Shown: in pieces, positions 52,989 through 60,534 of the stretch | How positions within the stretch are numbered: position 1 is the first letter of the stretch | How the letters are laid out: every line of letters starts with the position of its first letter | Source of the DNA: Albibacterium profundi | Lineage (GTDB): Bacteria > Bacteroidota > Bacteroidia > Sphingobacteriales > Sphingobacteriaceae | Length of the DNA stretch: 64,000 nt | Assembly (NCBI RefSeq): GCF_042159835.1 | Contig: NZ_JBBVGT010000002.1 | Location: 2,108,001-2,172,000, forward strand | Direction of reading: 5' to 3' | Notes under the pieces: generated by a model | The model's input: only the letters and a program-made list of their open reading frames with translations | Told to the model about the DNA's origin: nothing | Databases searched by the model: none | Translations under genes and position numbers: made by a program

Positions 52989-55094
52989 ATGAAAAAATAC
53001 ACATGTCCAATGCACCCCCAAGTACTCAAAAATGAGCCGGGGAAATGCCCATTATGCGGAATGGCTTTAGTTCCTTTTGGGAAAACTAGTGGTCACAATC
53101 ACAACCATCATGAACATGGGGAACACCTGCATTCAGCACACCAACATGATAAACATGAAGGTCATCATACGCATGATTTCCTGAAAAGATTTTGGATCAG
53201 TTTGATTATAACCGTACCTATTCTTGCACTTTCACACATGATCCAGAACTGGTTAGGGTACAGTTTGGAATTTACCGGAGACAAATATGTGCTGCTTGCC
53301 CTTGGGACTTTAATTTACCTGTACGGAGGAATGCCCTTTTTAAAAGGAATGGTGGGGGAAATCAGAGCAAAAGCCATTGGGATGATGACCTTGGTAGCCA
53401 TAGCTATTTCTGTAGCCTATTTTTATTCCACCGCAGTGGTTTTTGGGCTTCAAGGAATGGATTTCTTTTGGGAATTGGCAACGCTGATCGTTATTATGTT
53501 GCTCGGACACTGGCTGGAAATGCGTTCCCAAATGGCTGCGTCCAAGGCCCTTCAGACCTTGGTAGCACTTTTGCCAAATGAAGTAACGGTAGAAAGAGAC
53601 GGTGAAGCTTTTAAGATTAAACTGGAGGAATTGACTAACAACGATATTGTCATTATCAAGCCTGGAGAGAAAATCCCAGCAGATGGAGATGTAATTGAAG
53701 GACTTTCCTATGTGAACGAAAGTATGCTTACAGGGGAAAGCGTTCCGGTAAAAAAGGAAACAAAATCAAAGGTTATAGCCGGAGCCATAAACGGCGATGG
53801 ATCATTGAAAATAAGAGCAACCGGAGTCGGTAAGGATAGTTATCTGAACAAAGTTATCAATCTTGTGCAAGATGCTCAAGCTGCAAAATCGAACACGCAA
53901 AACCTAGCCGATAAGGTTGCCAAATGGCTTACTTTCATTGCGATCGGAGTCGGTGTCGCGACATTTGGATACTGGTATAATACAAGTGGGGATTTAGCAT
54001 TTGCATTGGAAAGAATGGTTACTGTTATGGTTACGGCGTGTCCTCATGCATTAGGAGTAGCCATTCCTTTGGTAGTCGCTATTTCAACTACCCTCTCCGC
54101 AACCAATGGGTTGCTTATTCGGAATCGGACAGCGTTTGAGGTTACACGGAGTTTAACGACTGTCATTTTTGATAAAACCGGTACCTTAACGGAGGGTTCA
54201 CACGAGGTACAAAGAGTCATTGTACTGGACAGTTTTTCCGAAGATGAGATTATCCAGTATGCCGCAGCTGTTCAGCAAAATTCCGAGCACCACATTGCAA
54301 AGGGCATGATAAAACTTCTTAAAGGAAAAGGGCTTCAGTTATGGAAATCTGATGATTTCCAATACATGCAGGGAATTGGTGTAAAAGGAAAGGTAAACGG
54401 TAAAGAAATTGTCGCTGCTGGACCAAATTATTTTACGGAAAACAACCTTGATAAACCTGCCACCCCTTCTGAAATCGATCAGGATACAGAAACTATAAAC
54501 TATGTATTCATTGAAGGCAAGGTAGTCGGTATTATCACCCTTGCGGATAAAATAAGAGAAGGATCTCAGGAGGCAATAAATGGACTTAAAGCAATGGGAA
54601 TAAAATCATTTCTTTTAACAGGGGACAATGAGAAAATAGCCGCATCGGTTTCTAATAAATTGGGGATGGATGGATTTTTAGCAAATGTTTTACCACATAA
54701 CAAACAGGAAAAAATACAAGAGTATCAATCGAAGGGTGAAATTGTTGCTATGACGGGTGATGGCGTAAACGACGCCCCGGCGTTGGCCCGGGCTGATGTC
54801 GGAATTGCGGTTGGCTCCGGAACGGATGTGGCCGCTGAGACAGCAGATATTATACTGGTAAACAGTGATCCAAGGGATGTTGTAAAATTGATAGATTTTG
54901 GAAAGCGGACCTATCGAAAAATGATACAAAACCTCATTTGGGCAGTCGGTTACAATATAGTCGCTATTCCATTGGCAGCTGGAGTATTGTATCCCAATTT
55001 TGTGTTGAGTCCGGCTATGGGGGCAGTTTTGATGAGCGTCAGTACCATCGTCGTTGCGTTCAATGCAACTTTACTAAAACTGAATAAGAAATAG
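52989..55094 (+). CDS. copB: P1B-3-type copper-translocating ATPase (CPH motif), CopB-like
   Basis: A 701-residue P-type ATPase. The N-terminus is a heavy-metal-binding domain (MKKYTCPMHPQVLKNEPGKC, PLCGM), then a His-rich stretch (about 36-62: HNHNHHEHGEHLHSAHQHDK). The membrane motif is CPH in VMVTACPHALGVAIPLVVAI (about residue 350), with DKTGTLTEG near 395 and GDGVNDAPALARADVGIAVG. CPH plus a His-rich N-terminus define subgroup P1B-3, associated with Cu(II)/Cu(I) and silver export. It complements CopA (CPC) and precedes the multicopper oxidase. Confidence 0.94.
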   Translation: MKKYTCPMHPQVLKNEPGKCPLCGMALVPFGKTSGHNHNHHEHGEHLHSAHQHDKHEGHHTHDFLKRFWISLIITVPILALSHMIQNWLGYSLEFTGDKYVLLALGTLIYLYGGMPFLKGMVGEIRAKAIGMMTLVAIAISVAYFYSTAVVFGLQGMDFFWELATLIVIMLLGHWLEMRSQMAASKALQTLVALLPNEVTVERDGEAFKIKLEELTNNDIVIIKPGEKIPADGDVIEGLSYVNESMLTGESVPVKKETKSKVIAGAINGDGSLKIRATGVGKDSYLNKVINLVQDAQAAKSNTQNLADKVAKWLTFIAIGVGVATFGYWYNTSGDLAFALERMVTVMVTACPHALGVAIPLVVAISTTLSATNGLLIRNRTAFEVTRSLTTVIFDKTGTLTEGSHEVQRVIVLDSFSEDEIIQYAAAVQQNSEHHIAKGMIKLLKGKGLQLWKSDDFQYMQGIGVKGKVNGKEIVAAGPNYFTENNLDKPATPSEIDQDTETINYVFIEGKVVGIITLADKIREGSQEAINGLKAMGIKSFLLTGDNEKIAASVSNKLGMDGFLANVLPHNKQEKIQEYQSKGEIVAMTGDGVNDAPALARADVGIAVGSGTDVAAETADIILVNSDPRDVVKLIDFGKRTYRKMIQNLIWAVGYNIVAIPLAAGVLYPNFVLSPAMGAVLMSVSTIVVAFNATLLKLNKK

Positions 55095-55249
55095 AATATT
55101 TAAACTATATATCAAATGGAAACTACCAAACCCAAATAATGATCAGTAGAATACACGATATAATTAGGGAGTCTTCTAATTTATGTAGAAGAAGTCAATG
55201 AAACATAAATTCCGTTAAAGCGTTTATTAAGGATTAATAATTTTTTCAA

Positions 55250-57730
55250 ATGAAAAGGAACATATTACTAATAGCATTAATGTTGGTACACCTGGGCGTG
55301 AATGCTCAGACAGGGCATTTACCAGAAGTTTCAAACGGTGAAAAGAGGGCACACTCACACAGGATCGAGGAAAGCAAAAATCAGCAGTCTTATACGTGCC
55401 CAATGCACCCAGAAGTTATTTCGAATAAACCGGGAAATTGTCCGAAATGCGGTATGAAACTTGTGCCAAAAGATGACGGGGAGAAGCACAATGCCCATGG
55501 AAAAATGGATATGGAAGCAAAAAATCAAGAGGTCATTCCCCTTCTTCCCAAAAAAAATCTAAAAGGTGGCAAGGTGGTAAAGTATGATCTTTATGTAAAA
55601 GATACTGTCGTAAATTATGGGGGTAAACCGATAAGAGCCATTGCCGTTAATGGACAAATTCCAATGCCTACACTTACTTTCACAGAGGGGGATACCGCTG
55701 TCATCGTTGTGCATAACATGATGGATGAAGAAACTTCGTTGCACTGGCACGGTGTGATGTTACCCAACAAGGAGGATGGTGTACCCTGGCTTACACAGAA
55801 GCCAATCAAACCTCATTCAACATATACTTATAGTTTCCCGATAATTCAGACCGGAACTCATTGGTACCATTCCCATTCAGGCTTACAAGAACAGATAGGC
55901 ATGTATGGTTCATTTATAATGGAAAAGCGTCAGGATGATCCAACGTTTAGAAAAGGTATTGATGACCTCCCGACCGTACCTTTGATTCTAAGTGAGTGGA
56001 CGAACTTAAACCCTGATAATGTCCATAGGATGCTGCATAACGCCAATGACTGGTTCGCTATAAAAAAAGGATCCACGCAAAGCTATTTTGATGCTATAAA
56101 AGAGGGGCATTTCAAAACTAAAGTAATAAATGAATGGAAACGTATGCTTGCCATGGATGTAAGTGATGTGTATTATGATAAATTTTTAATCAATGGTGCA
56201 GACGGACAACAACTTTCTCAGTTCAAAGCAGGTGATAAAGTAAGATTAAGAATATCCAACGGAGGGGCCTCGTCTTATTTTTGGGTGAATTACGCAGGAG
56301 GGAAATTCATGGTGGTTGCCAATGATGGTAATGATGTCGAACCTGTTGAAGTCGATAGATTGATCATAGGTGTTTCAGAAACGTATGATATCGTCGTAAC
56401 TATCCCAGAAAAAGATGCTTCCTACGAACTTTTGGTAACGCCAGAAGATCGTACAAAATCGACCTCAATATTTATTGGGGAAGGTGTTAAACAAGCTCAT
56501 CCGCCACTACCTAAGCTTAGGTACTTCGAAGGGATGAAAATGATGAACGACATGATGAAAATGAACGGTGATATGAAAGATATGGGAATGAACATGAGCC
56601 TTCAGAAAATGGACATGAATACCGTCATGTATCCAGAAATTACCGGCGATCAAGCGGACAATAAGATGCAAATGGATGAGGCAATGGATCATTCTAGTCA
56701 TGATATGGGAGATACTGACATAGTAACTTTAAATTACGACATGCTCAAATCACCCTATAATACTGAATTACCCAAAGACCAGCCCGTTAAAGAAATCACT
56801 TTCACATTAACAGGCAACATGAATAGATACGTATGGAGCTTGGACAATAAGGTGCTTTCAGAGGTAGATAAAATCCCGGTAAAAAAGGGCGAGATCCTTC
56901 GAATAACGCTTATTAATAATTCCATGATGCGCCATCCTATGCACCTTCACGGATTTGATTTTAGGGTCCTAAATAGTCATGGGGTTCAATCACCGCTGAA
57001 AAATGTAATTGATATCATGCCTATGGAAAAAGACACCATAGAATTTGCTGCGAATACCGAAGGAGATTGGTTCTTTCATTGCCACATTCTATATCATATG
57101 ATGGCAGGCATGAACCGTGTATTCGAAGTCGGAGATTATAAAAACCCTGAGCTCCCCGATAAACAATATGCGTATAAAAAGCTCCAAAGAGAAAGTAACC
57201 AACTACACTTTATGGCAGAAAATGATTTCGCAACGAACGGTAATGATGGACAGGCTATGTTACAAAATGCGAGATGGAGTTTTGGGGCAGAATGGAGACT
57301 AGGTTATAATGACAAACATGGATACGAAACTGAAGCGCGTATTGGAAGATACATTGGAAAGATGCAATGGTTTATGCCTTTTGTGGGATTCGGTTGGAGA
57401 TATAGAGAGTTCGGAAGTCATGAGATTGAAAAAAACGTCTTTGGCCAGAAAAGCTCTAAAAATGAGAGAACTGCTCTAAGCGCGGGATTTGTTTACACGT
57501 TACCCATGCTTATAGATTTTCAGGCGGAAGTTTTCACGGATGGCATTGTTCGTTTACAGTTACGTAGAGAAGACATTCCGTTAGCTCCACGGTTGAGAGG
57601 CGCATTTTCGGTCAACACAGACAAAGAATATATGGGAGGACTTAAATATATATTGACCAAAAATACTTCTCTCTCCAGCCATTATGATAGTGATATGGGC
57701 TGGGGTGTTGGGTTGACCCTGTCTTACTAG
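55250..57730 (+). CDS. Multicopper oxidase (PcoA/CopA type) fused to CopB-like outer-membrane barrel
   Basis: An 826-residue secreted protein with a signal peptide (MKRNILLIALMLVHLGVNAQ). An HMBD follows (YTCPMHPEVISNKPGNCPKC, then GM) and three cupredoxin domains. Copper ligands: LHWHG (about 164), THWYHSHSG (about 203), HPMHLHG (about 562) and WFFHCHILYHMMAGM (about 605). A Met-rich segment (about 425-455, MKMMNDMMKMNGDMKDMGMN) is typical for cuprous oxidases. From about 665 the sequence changes to a beta-barrel-like domain resembling PcoB/CopB (WSFGAEWRLGYNDKHGYETE, ending GVGLTLSY). It should oxidise Cu(I) in the periplasm or at the outer membrane. Confidence 0.92.
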   Translation: MKRNILLIALMLVHLGVNAQTGHLPEVSNGEKRAHSHRIEESKNQQSYTCPMHPEVISNKPGNCPKCGMKLVPKDDGEKHNAHGKMDMEAKNQEVIPLLPKKNLKGGKVVKYDLYVKDTVVNYGGKPIRAIAVNGQIPMPTLTFTEGDTAVIVVHNMMDEETSLHWHGVMLPNKEDGVPWLTQKPIKPHSTYTYSFPIIQTGTHWYHSHSGLQEQIGMYGSFIMEKRQDDPTFRKGIDDLPTVPLILSEWTNLNPDNVHRMLHNANDWFAIKKGSTQSYFDAIKEGHFKTKVINEWKRMLAMDVSDVYYDKFLINGADGQQLSQFKAGDKVRLRISNGGASSYFWVNYAGGKFMVVANDGNDVEPVEVDRLIIGVSETYDIVVTIPEKDASYELLVTPEDRTKSTSIFIGEGVKQAHPPLPKLRYFEGMKMMNDMMKMNGDMKDMGMNMSLQKMDMNTVMYPEITGDQADNKMQMDEAMDHSSHDMGDTDIVTLNYDMLKSPYNTELPKDQPVKEITFTLTGNMNRYVWSLDNKVLSEVDKIPVKKGEILRITLINNSMMRHPMHLHGFDFRVLNSHGVQSPLKNVIDIMPMEKDTIEFAANTEGDWFFHCHILYHMMAGMNRVFEVGDYKNPELPDKQYAYKKLQRESNQLHFMAENDFATNGNDGQAMLQNARWSFGAEWRLGYNDKHGYETEARIGRYIGKMQWFMPFVGFGWRYREFGSHEIEKNVFGQKSSKNERTALSAGFVYTLPMLIDFQAEVFTDGIVRLQLRREDIPLAPRLRGAFSVNTDKEYMGGLKYILTKNTSLSSHYDSDMGWGVGLTLSY

Positions 57731-57768
57731 ATTGGTTCCACGATTTTAGTTTTAGTTTAGTGGTTGAG

Positions 57769-57798
57769 AAAGGCGTTGTCAGTTGACGACGCCTTTTT
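57769..57798 (+). terminator. Terminator after multicopper oxidase gene
   Basis: AAAGGCGTTGTC (57769-57780) pairs over 12 bp (one wobble) with GACGACGCCTTT (57785-57796) around AGTT and runs into TTTTT. It ends the copper cargo transcript 39 bp after the stop codon. Confidence 0.85.
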
Positions 57799-57912
57799 AG
57801 CAGGATTGCCTGAAAACCAAAACGTTATATACAAAAGTAGATTATGCTAAATAATCCCTCCTTTAATAATCAAGAAAACTTATCCCTAAGCTGCGGCAGC
57901 GAGATAAAAACG

Positions 57913-57997
57913 CGCAAAACCTCGGATTCCTTTTGATAAAGCTCCCCTCTCCTAAGTGAATGAACCTGTCAAGAGAACATGGAATAAATCGCACTGA
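57913..57997. repeat. 85-bp direct repeat, copy B
   Basis: It matches 28989-29073 at 81 of 85 positions, same orientation. It lies in the 441-bp gene-free region (57731-58172) between the cargo and the mobilisation operon. The flanks differ from those of copy A, so copy B is likely the resident ICE copy. Confidence 0.92.
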
Positions 57998-58100
57998 GGC
58001 ACGAGGGAGAATTTATGCCGTGAAAGCTCTTTACTGGTGAAGTGAACGTGAGACCTTTGCTGTTTTCAAAAGAATGCGGGTTCCAAAATCATTAAAAACA

Positions 58101-58122
58101 CACACCTCACCAACAAGGTGTG
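58101..58122. promoter_or_regulatory. Short hairpin in leader of mobilisation operon
   Basis: CACACCT (58101-58107) pairs with AGGTGTG (58116-58122) around an 8-nt loop, 50 bp before the HTH gene. It could be an operator or a leader hairpin. The rest of 57998-58172 shows nothing recognisable. Confidence 0.4.
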
Positions 58123-58172
58123 AATTTACAATACGCTTCCTTTCTTCTTTTGTAATTCAAAAACAATGAATT

Positions 58173-58505
58173 ATGACACTAGTATCTCAACAAAAGAAAG
58201 GAGTACGGTCTCTTCTTCCAACAAAAGATCAATTGCTAACCATTGGCGATTTAGAAAACTTCAAAGATGAAATGCTGAATGAAATAAAGCAGATCATCAA
58301 AGAAAGCAAAGGGCAGCCCGGCAAAAAATGGTTAAAGTCTACTGAGGTTAAAAAACTACTTGGAATTTCCCACGGCTTCCTTCAAACACTCCGGGATACC
58401 GGGACTTTGCCCTATACCAAAATCGGCGGGTCCATCTACTATGACTATGAAGATATTCACGCCATGATGGAAGCCAAGAAGTGCAACAAGGAAGATATGT
58501 ATTAG
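58173..58505 (+). CDS. Helix-turn-helix (excisionase/MerR-like) ICE protein
   Basis: A 110-residue protein. The N-terminal half is helical (TIGDLENFKDEMLNEIKQII). The C-terminal half is an excisionase-type winged HTH (KKWLKSTEVKKLLGISHGFL, QTLRDTGTLPYTKIGGSIYY). Proteins of this kind regulate excision or mobilisation genes in Bacteroidota ICEs. It is the first gene of the mobilisation run and overlaps the next open frame by 25 bp. Confidence 0.83.
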   Translation: MTLVSQQKKGVRSLLPTKDQLLTIGDLENFKDEMLNEIKQIIKESKGQPGKKWLKSTEVKKLLGISHGFLQTLRDTGTLPYTKIGGSIYYDYEDIHAMMEAKKCNKEDMY

Positions 58506-58756
58506 GATTTCACGATGTGGCTTGGAGCAATAATACTGATATTCCTTGTTTTGTACAAGTAACCATTTTCTTTGATCAAAAAGGTTTCGGGCACAAGGAC
58601 GCCGAAACTTTTTTCAAAGAATACTCGGCCCGGCACTGGACAGGGACGAAAGGAGTACCGGTTAAGAACTGGCGAGCAAAGGCATTGGACTGGATGTGGC
58701 GAAGGCAAAAAAACCGACCATATCTCCGAAGCAAATCGAAGCTGATGATCCCTTGA
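58481..58756 (+). CDS. Small conserved ICE protein of unknown function
   Basis: A 91-residue frame. Residues 7-85 look coding (VLGFHDVAWSNNTDIPCFVQ, TIFFDQKGFGHKDAETFFKE, NWRAKALDWMWRRQKNRPYL) and resemble short ORFs found between HTH and mob genes in related elements. It overlaps the preceding gene by 25 bp, so the real start may be an alternative codon near 58500. Its function is unknown. Confidence 0.6.
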   Translation: MQQGRYVLGFHDVAWSNNTDIPCFVQVTIFFDQKGFGHKDAETFFKEYSARHWTGTKGVPVKNWRAKALDWMWRRQKNRPYLRSKSKLMIP

Positions 58757-58912
58757 AATCGAAGGATCTTTGAGGGTAGATTGCGTCGTTTTCTGCAATC
58801 AGCAAGATGTACGTTTGTCAGACAAACGGAAATTTAGAGCTGCTTCCAAAGTCAGGCTATTTGTTAAAGAATACCTCCGAAGTCGGATTTTTTGATCTGA
58901 AAAAATGAAACA
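58757..58912. other. Candidate origin of transfer (oriT) region
   Basis: This gene-free 156 bp directly precedes the MobC-like and relaxase genes. It contains three inverted repeats: GATTGC/GCAATC (58779-58784, 58795-58800), CGTTTGTC-A-GACAAACG (58812-58828) and TCCGA/TCGGA (58876-58887). Relaxase recognition sites are usually such repeats next to the mob genes. The nick site is not identifiable by eye. Confidence 0.45.
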
Positions 58913-59293
58913 ATGGAAAACAGAATTAGACGGGTAACCATACGGTTTAACTCAAACGAGTATAAAATTATCGAGAAAGGGTTTCGCAAATCGACGTCGC
59001 AGAATATGACCGAATATATGCGCGAGCTATTGTTCGGCAAAACGCTGACCTTCACCTATCGGAACAGATCGATCGATGATTCACAGGAGGAACTGATACG
59101 GATCCGAAGGGAGATCAATTATATCGGGAATAACTTTAACCAGGCGGTGCATAAGCTCAACAGTGTAATGGGGATGCCCGATGCCGAAGTATGGGAGGGT
59201 GTGATGGTTGTCTTGAGGGATCAAGTGGAGCCGATGATAAGAGAGACCAAGGAGAGAATGGATTTTTTATCAGAGACATGGTCGCAAAAATAA
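58913..59293 (+). CDS. mobC-like: MobC-like relaxosome accessory protein
   Basis: A 126-residue protein. An N-terminal ribbon-helix-helix-like part (MENRIRRVTIRFNSNEYKII, EKGFRKSTSQNMTEYMRELL) is followed by a helical MobC part with the family motif EELIRIRREINYIGNNFNQA, then VHKLN. It would bind oriT DNA and help the relaxase nick it. In Bacteroides nomenclature this position is sometimes called mobA. The stop overlaps the relaxase start by 16 bp. Confidence 0.88.
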   Translation: MENRIRRVTIRFNSNEYKIIEKGFRKSTSQNMTEYMRELLFGKTLTFTYRNRSIDDSQEELIRIRREINYIGNNFNQAVHKLNSVMGMPDAEVWEGVMVVLRDQVEPMIRETKERMDFLSETWSQK

Positions 59294-60528
59294 TAAGCGG
59301 TAAAAGTATTCGGGCAGCCCTCAGTTACAACGAAAACAAAGTGGATCAGGGGAAGGCGGAATTGATATGGCAAAGTGGATTTAAGAAGGAGGTTCAACGG
59401 TTGAACTTCCATGATAAGCTAGGACGTTTTCAGAACCTGACAAAAAGGAACAAACGAGCAAAGACCAACGCTGTCCACATTTCATTGAATTTCGCTGTGA
59501 ATGAGCGGGTGGATGAAACGCAGTTAAATGCAATCGCCCGTGACTACATGGAAGGGATCGGTTTCGGAGACCAACCGTTTCTGGTCTACCTGCATAAAGA
59601 TGCCGGTCATCCACATATCCATATCGTGACGACGAACATCAGGCATTCTGGCGAGCGAATCAGCTTGCACAATTTAGGCAAAACGAAATCCGAAGAAGCA
59701 CGGAAACTGATTGAAAAGCGATACGGGTTGGTTCCGGCCCAACAGCATAGGGAATTGTATAAATCTAAAGCTCTGGCATTATCAAAAGTCTTTTATGGAA
59801 AGGATGATACCAAGCGGGCGATCTCAAATGTTGTGCATGGCGTGATACAATCCTATCGTTTTACCAGTCTCCCGGAGTTTAACGCCGTGCTTTCCTGTTA
59901 TAATGTATTCGCTGACCGCGGTTCAAGAGATTCAGTGATGTATGCTAAAAAAGGACTTCGGTATTGGGCAATGGATGAGCATGGCAAAAAGGTTGGGATT
60001 CCGATAAAGGCAAGTAGCATTTACTCGTCGCCAACCTTGCAGAAATTGGAACTAAAGTTTGCCTCAAAAAAAATTGCCAGGAAACCCAATGCGGATCAGT
60101 TAAAGGCTGCCATTGATCGGGTGATGAAAAATAAAATAACCTCTGAAAGGTTTGAACGAGCATTGTCTACGTATGGTATTGATGTCCTGTTTCGAAGAAA
60201 TGGCGAAGGTCGTTTGTATGGGGTAACGTTTGTTGACCACAATACAAAATGTGTTTTCAATGGTAGTGATCTCGGGAAGGCATATAGTGCAAATGCATTA
60301 AGCCAATGGTTCCTGTCATCGCAGACGGCTGGCAAGGCTTACAGACTAAGTGGATCGAACGAACGTTCTCAATACCTGTCACCGATTACAAATGGAACAG
60401 TAGGACGATTTTACTTGGGGAAAGGGAATCTATTAGAAGAACTGCTGAAACCTGAGTTTGATGATAACCTTGAGAACAACGAGCTGAAACGGAAAAGAAA
60501 GAAAAGAAGACGGAAGATTCAAAATTAG
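59278..60528 (+). CDS. mobB-like: Relaxase / mobilization nuclease
   Basis: A 416-residue relaxase starting at ATG 59278 (MVAKIISGKSIRAALSYNEN). An open frame from 59191 exists but would duplicate MobC coding sequence. The HUH metal motif is HPHIHIVTTN (about 111-120) after FLVYLHKDAG, and a basic C-terminus (KRKRKKRRRKIQN) follows. The catalytic Tyr is likely the one in AALSYNENKV. It cuts oriT and leads the strand into the transfer pore. It overlaps mobC and is 6 bp from traG. Confidence 0.92.
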   Translation: MVAKIISGKSIRAALSYNENKVDQGKAELIWQSGFKKEVQRLNFHDKLGRFQNLTKRNKRAKTNAVHISLNFAVNERVDETQLNAIARDYMEGIGFGDQPFLVYLHKDAGHPHIHIVTTNIRHSGERISLHNLGKTKSEEARKLIEKRYGLVPAQQHRELYKSKALALSKVFYGKDDTKRAISNVVHGVIQSYRFTSLPEFNAVLSCYNVFADRGSRDSVMYAKKGLRYWAMDEHGKKVGIPIKASSIYSSPTLQKLELKFASKKIARKPNADQLKAAIDRVMKNKITSERFERALSTYGIDVLFRRNGEGRLYGVTFVDHNTKCVFNGSDLGKAYSANALSQWFLSSQTAGKAYRLSGSNERSQYLSPITNGTVGRFYLGKGNLLEELLKPEFDDNLENNELKRKRKKRRRKIQN

Positions 60529-60534
60529 AGAACT

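Noticed and set aside
58757..58912. CRISPR-like or phage-attachment repeats
   Set aside because: Only single inverted repeats, no spaced direct repeat array; no CRISPR array was seen anywhere in the window.
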